Program-made: the position numbers and the translations under genes | Notes under the pieces: model-generated | What the model was told of the DNA's origin: nothing | The model's input: the letters and a program-made list of their open reading frames with translations, nothing else | The model's database searches: none | Shown here: in pieces, positions 35,696-43,537 of the stretch | Layout: each line of letters opens with the position of its first letter | Position numbering within the stretch: position 1 is the first letter of the stretch | Assembly (NCBI RefSeq): GCF_000333895.2 | Contig: NZ_ANFM02000016.1 | Span: 186,001 to 250,000, forward strand | Reading direction: 5' to 3' | Source: Grimontia indica | GTDB taxonomy: Bacteria > Pseudomonadota > Gammaproteobacteria > Enterobacterales > Vibrionaceae | DNA: 64,000 nucleotides

Positions 35696-37165
35696 ATGCA
35701 GCCGATCGACATTGGTGATTTGCAGCTCGCCAGTGAAAAAAGTTCAAAGCAAAGCGCACTTTATGCCGCGATTCAGGAAAAGATCCTGAATCGCCGTTGG
35801 CCTCATCATGGCAGGCTTCCTGCTACCCGTTTTATGGCGCAGGAGTTGGGGTTGAGCCGAAACACGGTGACAGCGGTTTATGAGCAGCTGAAAGCAGAAG
35901 GGTATTTGGAAAGCCGACGTGGCGCGGGCTACTTCGTTAATGTTTCGACACCTGAGCAATTCCTTCAGGCGGAAGATAGCCAGTCACCAACCATACCATC
36001 ACGCTCTGATGAAGTGGCTGCAGTACCAGAAGCTTTCGACACCCAAAAAAGAAACCGTGCCTTTGCACCGGGCGTACCTGATCTGGTTCATTTCCCCTAC
36101 AAGAAATGGGCGAGAGCGATGCAGCTTCAATATCAGCGAAGTTTCATTGCGGGGCAAAATGATATTCAGGGAAGCCTGACTTTTAGAAAAGCCCTGAGTG
36201 AATACCTTTCTGTCAGCCGATCTGTTTCAGCACCCGCGCATCGGATTATTGTCACCTCTGGCGCGCAGCAAGCGCTTTACATCGCGTCGAATGCCATTTT
36301 GAAGGCCGGTGATAGCGTGATGATGGAGAACCCTGGCTATGTGCAAATGCGGAAGGTGCTTAAGCGAAGCAGAATGAAGATTGAGGAGCTGCCGGTTTTG
36401 CCGAAGTCCGGCGCGGATGTCGAGAAGATTGAGCAGTTCGAAGGTCAAGCTGTTTACCTGACGCCGAGCAATCAATATCCCATGGGCACTAGCCTGAATA
36501 CTTCGCAGCGAATGCGCTGCATTGAGTGGGCAAGCCAGAAAGCCCGTTGGATCATCGAAGATGATTACGACAGTGAATTCCAGTTTGCCAACCGACCTTA
36601 TCCTTCGCTTCAGGGGCTCGCGACGCAATTGCATGGCGAAGATGCGCGGGTGATTTATATCGGGACATTCAGTAAGGCGTTTCTGCCTTCAGTGCGTGTT
36701 GGTTACCTTGTCGTACCGGAAGCTCTGGTGGAATCATGCTTACAAATTAAGGATGCTATTGGTGGCGATACTCCAATACATATAGAAGAAGCGCTGGCGA
36801 CCTTTATTACCGAAGGCGATTACCTTAGACATATCCGTAAAATGCGTAGCCTTTATCAGGAGAAACAGAGGCTTTTTGTCGAATTGTTAACCCATGCTTG
36901 TGGCGATCAGGTGGAGATACTGAGTCAGGCCGCGGGGTTACATGTGACCTTTAGCTGGAAAGGGGGACCGACAGCAGTAGAGGTTAAATCGGCGTTTGAA
37001 GCGGAAGGATATACCATTCGAACGTTGGATTACTATTGCCATCAGGAAGATAAAAGTCATCGGTCAGTAGCGACAGAACGAGCATTAGTGGCTGGCTTCG
37101 GTAATAGCTCTCTCAGGGAAATCCGAGAGGGAGTCGTGTTACTTGGTTCTCTGATTAATCGCTGA
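35696..37165 (+). CDS. MocR-type regulator (GntR HTH fused to aminotransferase fold)
   Basis: A 489-aa protein. The N-terminal GntR winged helix covers about residues 15-80 (LYAAIQEKILNRRW, ATRFMAQELGLSRNTVTAVY, RRGAGYFV). The rest is a fold-type I aminotransferase-like domain with the PLP lysine in YIGTFSKAFLPSVRVGY near residue 330 and the PLP-contact DDYDSEF near 285. MocR/PdxR proteins sense PLP or related ligands. It is divergent from the FMN-binding protein gene and overlaps the 3' end of a convergent peptidase gene by 11 bases. Confidence 0.92.
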   Translation: MQPIDIGDLQLASEKSSKQSALYAAIQEKILNRRWPHHGRLPATRFMAQELGLSRNTVTAVYEQLKAEGYLESRRGAGYFVNVSTPEQFLQAEDSQSPTIPSRSDEVAAVPEAFDTQKRNRAFAPGVPDLVHFPYKKWARAMQLQYQRSFIAGQNDIQGSLTFRKALSEYLSVSRSVSAPAHRIIVTSGAQQALYIASNAILKAGDSVMMENPGYVQMRKVLKRSRMKIEELPVLPKSGADVEKIEQFEGQAVYLTPSNQYPMGTSLNTSQRMRCIEWASQKARWIIEDDYDSEFQFANRPYPSLQGLATQLHGEDARVIYIGTFSKAFLPSVRVGYLVVPEALVESCLQIKDAIGGDTPIHIEEALATFITEGDYLRHIRKMRSLYQEKQRLFVELLTHACGDQVEILSQAAGLHVTFSWKGGPTAVEVKSAFEAEGYTIRTLDYYCHQEDKSHRSVATERALVAGFGNSSLREIREGVVLLGSLINR

Positions 37166-37670
37166 CGCACTGGGAAAACTGGGCGGCTGGGTCGAGATAA
37201 AACATCTTCTTCCAACCTTGAGTTTCTGTGCTGAACAGCCAAGGATAAGGGAGCAGTGACATGACGGAATAGTGAAGATGAGCAGGTTTGTTAATGGCGT
37301 TACCCGTGCTGCCGACCGTGCCAATCGATTCACCTTGTGTCAGCCATCCTGACGTGTCCGGCGCGATTTCATCCAAATGTGCATAGTAGTGTAAACGCCA
37401 TTTTGGCCCAAGAATGGCAACCACTTTGCCACCTTTAGCCACTTCACCTGTATAGAGCACCAAGCCAGTTGTCGCAGACATTACCGTGGTTCCAGATTGG
37501 GCAAAAATGTCGATGCCTTTATGTACACCAGAGCTTCCCCAAGGCTCAAACCAGAAGGTCTTTGCATTCCAGTCATTGCAGTCCGCGCCTTTGACAGGAA
37601 TAACGGCATGAACAGGAACAAACAACACCGCACAGATCATGGCAATGGCAAGCATGGCAGCCAATTTCAT
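37155..37670 (-). CDS. Secreted M23-family zinc endopeptidase
   Basis: A 171-aa LytM/LasA-type peptidase, normally cutting peptidoglycan cross-links. An N-terminal signal peptide (MLAIAMICAVLFVPVHA) targets it to the periplasm or outside. Zinc ligands are in HKGIDIF near residue 50 (H-x3-D) and HLHYSV near 132 (H-x-H). It lacks the coiled-coil and LysM domains of divisome M23 proteins, so it is a short stand-alone catalytic unit. The start at 37670 has GGAG at proper spacing; a longer frame begins at 37703 without a ribosome site. Confidence 0.87.
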   Translation of the reverse strand: MKLAAMLAIAMICAVLFVPVHAVIPVKGADCNDWNAKTFWFEPWGSSGVHKGIDIFAQSGTTVMSATTGLVLYTGEVAKGGKVVAILGPKWRLHYYAHLDEIAPDTSGWLTQGESIGTVGSTGNAINKPAHLHYSVMSLLPYPWLFSTETQGWKKMFYLDPAAQFSQCVSD

Positions 37671-37878
37671 ATTTTCACTCCGTCGAGCGCGTTTTCCCTT
37701 CATGCTAATGAAACAATCTTATGATAGAAAACTGTCAGCCGGAAGACAGAAGTTACGCAAAGCAGGCAAATGGGTGGTTGAATTCCAGAGGTTTAACGTA
37801 AAATCAATCTGTTGACTAAGCCAAAATTCAGTCTTTTGACTAAGATGATCTCAACAAGGTCAATAAAGGTATCGCCAA

Positions 37879-38349
37879 ATGTCAGTGAATGAAATTCGCT
37901 TTTATGAGCCTGACGAGTCATATGGCTTCCTGTCTAATTTCTTTCCAGCATCTATTGTCATTGATGGTGAACACTGGTCATCGACCGAACACGCGTACCA
38001 CGCCCAAAAGTTTGCTGATGTGGCCTTACAACAGAAAATTTTATCCGCTAAAACGCCATGTGATGCTTTCAAACTCAGCCGTGAACTGGAGGCTCATGTC
38101 CGCAAGGACTGGGCGCTTGTGCGTTACGACATCATGCATTTCGTGGTGATGGAGAAGTTTTTGCAGCACCCAAATTTGCGTCAACTTTTAACAGAAACTG
38201 CACCGGCTATTTTGATTGAAAACTCGCCCTGCGATAGCTATTGGGGAGCAGGGGAAAACAACAAGGGAGAGAACAAAATGGGGCTAATACTTATGTCAGT
38301 ACGAGCACAATTTATCCTGTTAAATTCAGAGAATGTGCCTACAAAATAA
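37879..38349 (+). CDS. NADAR family protein (YbiA-like N-glycosidase)
   Basis: A 156-aa cytoplasmic protein of the NADAR/DUF1768 family. Features are IRFYEPDESYGFLSNFFPAS (residues 6-25), the catalytic-region motif WSSTEHAYHAQKF near 33-45, and DSYWGAGENNKGENKMG near 119-135. E. coli YbiA hydrolyses riboflavin biosynthesis intermediates, and other NADARs remove ADP-ribose; which applies here is unknown. Stand-alone gene; AAAGG precedes the ATG. Confidence 0.92.
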   Translation: MSVNEIRFYEPDESYGFLSNFFPASIVIDGEHWSSTEHAYHAQKFADVALQQKILSAKTPCDAFKLSRELEAHVRKDWALVRYDIMHFVVMEKFLQHPNLRQLLTETAPAILIENSPCDSYWGAGENNKGENKMGLILMSVRAQFILLNSENVPTK

Positions 38350-38879
38350 GAATTAAATGCAATTCCTACCTTTATCGGAAACGTTTCCAAATCGCGCTGC
38401 TAGAGTAACTCACGAGCGAAAAGAAACAGTTCGGGACGCCCGATGTCTGTCCTTGTGGATTTGAATCTGTATCGAAGAGACGTTGAACCGATCCTAATAA
38501 CAATAGCTTGGCTCCCCCCGCCTGACTGATTTTCCTCAATACGTGTCGTCACCGTGTGTTTTCATGAATTGCCGTGATTTATCGACGCGCAGCAAATTGA
38601 ATTGCGAGACAGGGCCTTGCTTCATTTGGGTTAGTGAATGCTGCGTAAGTACGTTCGAAAGCACCGTGACTTTTAAAGATTCCGGTTGGTAAAAGACAGT
38701 TGTTGACTGAAAAATCAGTGCCCTAAACAACAACATCTTTACCGGTATCCGTTGGATCTGTAACGCCAAAAAGGCAAAAAACACGGATTTCCGTGTTGCT
38801 TCCGGAACGGGTGGGTCTCCGCTCGTTGATGGCCTGAGGCATGTTCAATACACGGTGTGAATACCCAAAGGGGAGATAC
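38350..38879. other. 530-bp upstream region of the VpsR-like gene
   Basis: No credible gene; the frames on the minus strand (38536-38784 and 38723-38908) show no family features and cross the promoter area. GGGGAG at 38867-38872 is the ribosome site of the VpsR-like gene. Confidence 0.5.
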
Positions 38880-40235
38880 ATGGTTGATACCGCACCAAGC
38901 CTGACCACGAAACGTCAGGACGCACTGCTCATTATTGATGACGATTCAACGTCTCAACGACAACTTAGCCAAATTTTGGAGGACATTACCTCCGTGGTGG
39001 CTGCGCCCATGCAAAGCGTGGCAACGGCACTGAATCAAATGCTGACCTCTGTGGTCGTAATGGGCAGCAGTGATGCTGTCGCGATTAACTTGGTTAGGGA
39101 AATCCACGCTTTTGCTCCCCGAACGAAAATTCTGGTTATTGTAAACAGCGAAAATGACGGCGATGCCATCCTTGCTCTCAAGGCCGGCGCAACCGATGTG
39201 ATAGAACGCCCCTTCAGTGATGAACTGCTTCGCATGATGGTCAAGCGAGCGAGACATACTGCCAAGCTAGAGCATGAAGTCGAGCGTTTGAGGGCTTATG
39301 AGCGTCAGCAACAATCTATCCTTGGCGGCAGTCCACCAATGGTACAAACCTTACGTATGGTTGATCGCGTCGCCAACACTGAAGTGAATACCCTGATTTA
39401 TGGTGAAAGCGGCACGGGTAAAGCGCTGCTGGCACGTGCGATTCATGATCGCAGCCCTCGAAGCAATGGTCCTTTTATTACCGTCAACTGTGCGTCGATA
39501 CCTGAAGATCTGCTCGACAGTGAACTCTTTGGTGTAGAGAAAGGTAATTTTGATTCCCGTCAGGTGAAAATTGGCAAAATCGAAGCGGCGAATGGCGGCA
39601 CACTCTTTCTTGACGAAATTGGGGATATGCCGCCTTCGATTCAAGCCAAAGTTCTGCGCTTTTTGCAGGAGAGAATGGTAGATAGAATCGCCGGTCAGCG
39701 AGCCATTGCAGTGGATGTGAAAGTGGTCGCTGCGACGCATCAGGATCTGAATCATCGCTCGGGTGATCGCAAATTCCGCGAAGATCTGATCCACCAACTC
39801 GGTGAAGTGACAATTACCATCCCACCACTTCGCGAAAGGGAAGACGACACCCTGTTGTTGGCTAAGACGTTCCTGTTACAGTTCAATCAAACCATGAACC
39901 GCAACTTGGTAGGCTTTACGGAAGATTCGGTGGAAGCACTGATGTCTTATTCATGGCCGGGAAATGTCAGAGAGCTTCAAAACAAGGTTCACTCTGCTGT
40001 GATCATGGCTGATGGTACTCAAATTACAGCCATGGATCTTGCTTTGACGAAGGAGCACCGCAAAGACAGCGGTTTACCGCTCAATCTTCGTCAGGTGCGT
40101 GAAGAAGCTGAACGCCATGCAGTGACAAGAGCGTTGGCACGAGCGGAAGGCAACATGTCTCAAACCGCCAATCTACTCGGTGTGTCACGTCCGACCCTCT
40201 ATACCCTCATCGAAAAATACTCTCTCCAGCGTTAA
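38880..40235 (+). CDS. VpsR/PrsR-like NtrC-type regulator with degenerate receiver and GAFTGA loop
   Basis: A 451-aa NtrC-family protein. The receiver domain (about residues 14-125) has acidic residues D20-D22, but Gly62 replaces the phosphoryl-accepting Asp and Arg110 the conserved Lys. The AAA+ domain (about 148-380) keeps Walker A GESGTGK (175-181) and Walker B LFLDEIGD. The GAFTGA loop reads GNFDSR (222-227), so sigma-54 contact is unlikely. A Fis-type HTH ends it (MSQTANLLGVSRPTLYTLIE, near 429-448). VpsR of Vibrio cholerae is likewise a sigma-70-type activator that binds c-di-GMP and drives biofilm genes; the C-terminus also resembles PrsR regulators. A longer frame opens at 38841, but 38880 has GGGGAG upstream. 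Confidence 0.85.
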   Translation: MVDTAPSLTTKRQDALLIIDDDSTSQRQLSQILEDITSVVAAPMQSVATALNQMLTSVVVMGSSDAVAINLVREIHAFAPRTKILVIVNSENDGDAILALKAGATDVIERPFSDELLRMMVKRARHTAKLEHEVERLRAYERQQQSILGGSPPMVQTLRMVDRVANTEVNTLIYGESGTGKALLARAIHDRSPRSNGPFITVNCASIPEDLLDSELFGVEKGNFDSRQVKIGKIEAANGGTLFLDEIGDMPPSIQAKVLRFLQERMVDRIAGQRAIAVDVKVVAATHQDLNHRSGDRKFREDLIHQLGEVTITIPPLREREDDTLLLAKTFLLQFNQTMNRNLVGFTEDSVEALMSYSWPGNVRELQNKVHSAVIMADGTQITAMDLALTKEHRKDSGLPLNLRQVREEAERHAVTRALARAEGNMSQTANLLGVSRPTLYTLIEKYSLQR

Positions 40236-40258
40236 CGCTGTATGAAGCAATGGAAAGC

Positions 40259-40283
40259 CCGCTGCGCCCTCGTGGTGCAGCGG
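40259..40283 (+). terminator. Possible terminator after the VpsR-like gene
   Basis: CCGCTGCGCC-CTCGT-GGTGCAGCGG pairs at 9 of 10 positions, but only a weak T-rich tail follows. Confidence 0.5.
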
Positions 40284-40411
40284 TCGTTGCTTTGTGTCAA
40301 TATTGCGACCCGACAAAAAATACCCCTGAATGACCTGCGGGAATAGGTCTTCTGCATATACAGTTAAATTGTCGCTTGCTCATGATGACGTCTAATGTGA
40401 TGCAAAGTGAC

Positions 40412-40463
40412 TATACCCAAGCTATCTGCATTATCTCGAGTCTGGATAGATAGCTTGGGTATA
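40412..40463. repeat. Inverted repeat of the ATACCCAA/TTGGGTAT family, best copy
   Basis: TATACCCAAGCTATC (40412-40426) and GATAGCTTGGGTATA (40449-40463) are perfect 15-base arms. It lies just upstream of the PqqD-like gene and would form a strong hairpin in any transcript reading through. Confidence 0.75.
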
Positions 40464-40481
40464 TGTAGTGGAGTAGTAACG

Positions 40482-40796
40482 ATGAGAATGACCGAGCTAA
40501 TAGATAATAATCTGGTGCTGAAAGCGGATGTCGAAGTCTGTCTTGCAGAAGGATTCTCGTTGGATGTATGTAGCTACGAATCTGGCGACCAGATGGTACT
40601 TTTCAGCCCTTCCAATGGCGACGTAATGGTCTGCGACAGTGCTACCAGTGTGTTCCTTTCTTTGCTTGAAAAAAAACTGCCACTCGGTGCTGCACTGTCA
40701 GCGCTCTCGGTCTGTGAACCTGAATATGCCCGTAATCTGCTGCGAGAGCTGGAGCGTATGGAAATTATCTCTTTGGCGGGTGTTCGCTGGCGCTAA
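40482..40796 (+). CDS. PqqD-like (HPr-rel-A type) small protein
   Basis: A 104-aa protein resembling the PqqD-like family of the HPr-rel-A system: FSPSNGDVMVCDSATSVFL near residues 42-60, then a helical winged part ending RNLLRELERMEIISL. Classical PqqD binds a peptide substrate for radical-SAM modification. No radical-SAM enzyme, HprK-like kinase or HPr relative is seen in this window, so the partner is unknown. The ATG at 40482 follows GGAG; the open frame to the left crosses the inverted repeat and is not believed. It stands between the VpsR-like and GntR genes. Confidence 0.65.
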   Translation: MRMTELIDNNLVLKADVEVCLAEGFSLDVCSYESGDQMVLFSPSNGDVMVCDSATSVFLSLLEKKLPLGAALSALSVCEPEYARNLLRELERMEIISLAGVRWR

Positions 40797-40822
40797 CTTC
40801 AAAGTATTCGTAAGCGTATCTT

Positions 40823-40838
40823 CAGGTCGTTTGGGGAT
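40823..40838. repeat. Single arm of the TTGGGTAT repeat family
   Basis: CAGGTCGTTTGGGGAT resembles the right arm CAGGTTGTTTGGGTAT of the copy at 5290-5305; no partner arm is seen. Confidence 0.35.
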
Positions 40839-40908
40839 AACTGGCTGTATTCTCATGGTTAGTGAGGTATGCTGAGGTTTATCTCTGATTGCTTTCGAAT
40901 GGCTGCAC

Positions 40909-41616
40909 TTGCAATACATCAAAATCACTGACGCTATCCGCGAACAAATTCAAAGTGGCCAGCTTGCTGCTGGCACTAAACTCCCATCAGAAAGAAAGCT
41001 GGCAGAAGCATTCAAGACAACCCGTGTTACCTTGAGAGAGGCACTGTCATTGCTGGAAGCGGATGGACTGATTTTCCGCGAAGATCGTCGCGGCTGGTTT
41101 ATTTCCCAGCGGCCTCTGGTGATCAATCTGTCCAAGCCTTATGAGTTCTCATCAGTCGCTTTGTCTCTAGGGCGAAAACCCACTACAGAAGTGCTTTCTA
41201 GCGATAGTATGATGGCGAACAAAGAAAGCACTGAGGCACTGTCCCTTCCTCCATTCTCTGACGTATTTAGATTTGAAAGAGTCCACAGCCTGGACGGCAG
41301 GCCGGTTATGTATGCAGAACATGTGATTCGCGCAGAACGTGTGCCTAACCTGTTGCAGCATGCTTTGGAGGGAGATTTGTCTGAACTTTATCAAAGCGAA
41401 TGGCAACTCAAGGTCACTGAGGCAAAGTACCGTGTTGTGTCGACCACTTTTGACCAAGATGTCGCACTCGCTACCCGCTCAACCACGGGTTCTCCGGCAA
41501 TAAAAATCACCAAAGTGAATGTTGATGAGTCGGGCGTGGCGCAGGAAGTGGTATTTGAGTATTGGCGATGCAGTGCGATTGAGCTGGAAATGGAGGCAGC
41601 ATTTACTCTCCGTTAA
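40909..41616 (+). CDS. GntR/HutC-family regulator, PhnR-like
   Basis: A 235-aa repressor. An N-terminal GntR winged helix (TDAIREQIQSGQLAAGTKLP, SERKLAEAFKTTRVTLREAL, about residues 7-47) is joined to a UTRA ligand domain (about 75-230, DVFRFERVHSLDGRPVMYAE). The opening MQYIKI and the overall sequence resemble PhnR regulators of 2-aminoethylphosphonate use. No phn genes are in the window, so its target is unknown. The start appears to be TTG at 40909; no in-frame ATG lies nearby and the ribosome site is weak. It overlaps the convergent CheY-like gene by 14 bases. Confidence 0.82.
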   Translation: MQYIKITDAIREQIQSGQLAAGTKLPSERKLAEAFKTTRVTLREALSLLEADGLIFREDRRGWFISQRPLVINLSKPYEFSSVALSLGRKPTTEVLSSDSMMANKESTEALSLPPFSDVFRFERVHSLDGRPVMYAEHVIRAERVPNLLQHALEGDLSELYQSEWQLKVTEAKYRVVSTTFDQDVALATRSTTGSPAIKITKVNVDESGVAQEVVFEYWRCSAIELEMEAAFTLR

Positions 41617-42022
41617 TCCAACTCTTCTTTTCGTCTGTTTTTTCTTTTTGCATCGTCTGTTGGCGTTCGATGCGATTGATTTGTTTCTGCAGGGTGACGC
41701 CATTGAAAGGCTTGACCACAAAGCCGTTAACGCCGTGTTGGATTAGCTCTTTCACCTTATCTTTGTCTTGTTCGCAAGAGACTATCAATACGGGGGTTTT
41801 GGCGAGCTTTTCGTTGCCACGTACTTCTTGCAGCAGCTCACGGCCATCCATTTTTGGCATGTTGAGGTCAGTGATCAGTAAATCGTAGGGTGTTTTTTGC
41901 AGCATTTGGAAGGCTTGCCAACCGTTGGTGGCTTCCTCCAAATCCAAATACCCAATGCTTCGAAGCAGGTTCAGCATTACATGTCGCATGGAAGTCATGT
42001 CGTCGACAACCAGAATTTTCAT
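41603..42022 (-). CDS. CheY-like single-domain response regulator
   Basis: A 139-aa stand-alone receiver. All key residues are present: D7 and D8, phosphoacceptor D52 in LLITDLNMPKMDG, S82 in LIVSCEQ and K104 in VVKPF. There is a charged C-terminal tail of about 25 residues beyond the receiver. No kinase is adjacent. Single-domain receivers of this sort act in chemotaxis or phosphorelays; the partner is unknown. Confidence 0.9.
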   Translation of the reverse strand: MKILVVDDMTSMRHVMLNLLRSIGYLDLEEATNGWQAFQMLQKTPYDLLITDLNMPKMDGRELLQEVRGNEKLAKTPVLIVSCEQDKDKVKELIQHGVNGFVVKPFNGVTLQKQINRIERQQTMQKEKTDEKKSWINGE

Positions 42023-42111
42023 CGTCAGTCGCTGCCTTTAATCACGAGCCTGACTAAATAATAGTTCACATATTCTTGAATTTGCGACAATGAATGCGTC
42101 GAGGTTGTTAA

Positions 42112-42130
42112 ATGCCCAAATAACCTGAAG
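42112..42130. repeat. Single arm of the TTGGGTAT repeat family
   Basis: ATGCCCAAATAACCTGAAG; its complement CTTCAGGTTATTTGGGCAT matches the CAGGTTGTTTGGGTAT arm with two differences. It lies between the CheY-like and glycosyltransferase genes. Confidence 0.4.
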
Positions 42131-42138
42131 ATGATCGT

Positions 42139-43353
42139 TCAGCGATTGAGTTGAGAGGGCGCGATCGTAGGCGCTGCTGGCACATCTTCTTCGTGAACAA
42201 CCCTACGCTGAGCCATTTCGTAGAGCGCTCGGTAGCGGATTCTGTGTTCGTGGTGGTTATGTTTGTTCATCACATAAGCGCGGGAAGCCTGGCCGAGTTT
42301 GAGGCGAAAATGACTATCGGAAAACAGGGTGAGGAGCTGATGCTGAATCAGCGGTTCGCTGTTTGCTACTTGCCAGCGAAGCGGATGTTCCTCATCTGAA
42401 TTGTCAATGTCAGAACGATGGGTGATCACAGGGAGTCCCATCGACATCGCTTCCAGCAAAGAGACCGGCGTGTGGGTGTCATCATTCAAGCTGACAATAG
42501 CATCAATATGACTATAGAAACGCTCATTGTCTGAAAGATGGCTATAAAACCGAACATTCTCCTCGGTGATCTTGAAACTGTCCAAAACGTTACGATAAGC
42601 ACGAAGGTTTGGACTATTGCCCAGCAACAACAGCAGACAATCACGGGCAAATGCCGGTGACTGTTTTCTCGCTGCCATGTATTCATCAAGAAAGGCCAGC
42701 ACGGTCGATTTGCAGAAACCGGAAACCGGAACACCGATAACAAAACGTTGTGTCGGGATAGGGACTGTCCCAATAAAATGATTAGTGATGTTGGGGTCTA
42801 TCTCGCGTAGGGGCGGGCAGTAATGACGGTTATCAATACCTGTGCGGATTAAGTGCGCCTTACCTGATTCCAGTCCTACCTTTTCCTCAAGCCAATTCAG
42901 GCTTTCATCTTCAGGTGTAATGACAAAATCTGCCGAGTGAGCGAGTAAGCGGTATTTCCAAGGTCGCAGAAGCTCACGCCAAAAACCACAATGGCTGCCA
43001 CTGTTACTGTGAATATGCAGTTTTACTGGAATATCGAGACGGTGTGCCAACCACTGTATCGGAAACGTCGTGTCGCCATAGGTTTGGCAAATATCCGGTT
43101 TGAGCGCAGTGAGCGCTTTATTGCACGTACGAAGGCGGCGGGGCAATGAGCCTTTTAATGCCAATTCCAAACAGCTGACCTGACGCGGCAGTTTGACCGG
43201 CTGCACTTTTGACTTCTTCAAAACAACCAACGTGTGCTCATAGTGAGGATGAGGAAACTGACGGATGTTGGCAAAAACCAGATCATTTTGCGCTGTATCG
43301 TTCAGCGAACTGACGATATGGCAAATTTGTCTGGGTGATTTGACAGGCACCAT
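42139..43353 (-). CDS. Glycosyltransferase family 4-like protein
   Basis: A 404-aa GT-B-fold glycosyltransferase, probably acting on surface polysaccharide in the cytoplasm. The N-terminal half reads like the acceptor domain (RQICHIVSSLNDTAQ, VKLHIHSNSGSH near 140). The C-terminal donor domain contains DAIVSLNDDTHTPVSLLEAM near residues 285-304, matching the GT4 E-x7-E region, followed by GLPVITHRSD. The donor sugar is unknown. The start at 43353 has AAGGGG; a six-codon longer frame exists. It is the only polysaccharide gene here, near several c-di-GMP genes. Confidence 0.82.
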   Translation of the reverse strand: MVPVKSPRQICHIVSSLNDTAQNDLVFANIRQFPHPHYEHTLVVLKKSKVQPVKLPRQVSCLELALKGSLPRRLRTCNKALTALKPDICQTYGDTTFPIQWLAHRLDIPVKLHIHSNSGSHCGFWRELLRPWKYRLLAHSADFVITPEDESLNWLEEKVGLESGKAHLIRTGIDNRHYCPPLREIDPNITNHFIGTVPIPTQRFVIGVPVSGFCKSTVLAFLDEYMAARKQSPAFARDCLLLLLGNSPNLRAYRNVLDSFKITEENVRFYSHLSDNERFYSHIDAIVSLNDDTHTPVSLLEAMSMGLPVITHRSDIDNSDEEHPLRWQVANSEPLIQHQLLTLFSDSHFRLKLGQASRAYVMNKHNHHEHRIRYRALYEMAQRRVVHEEDVPAAPTIAPSQLNR

Positions 43354-43484
43354 ACTGAACCCCTTGCACATGCGGTTTATCGATGACTCATGTTTGCATA
43401 GTTGGGAAATTCAGAGTTTCTGATTTAAGAGACAAAGCGTGAAAAAGCGTCACTAAGATGTGGTGGTATGGAATAAAGTTATGA

Positions 43485-43518
43485 AATAAAAAGAAAAGGG
43501 CAGTGAATGACTGCCCTT
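43485..43518 (-). terminator. Terminator after the diguanylate cyclase gene
   Basis: AAGGGCAGT/ACTGCCCTT stem with a U-rich minus-strand tail (complement of AAAAAGAAAA). Confidence 0.85.
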
Positions 43519-43537
43519 GAATCGCGATTGACTGACA

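Noticed and set aside
38350-38879. Possible Qrr-type small RNA or c-di-GMP riboswitch next to the VpsR-like gene
   Set aside because: I found neither the conserved Qrr core nor the GEMM riboswitch motifs in this gap, and no clear terminator hairpin for a small RNA.
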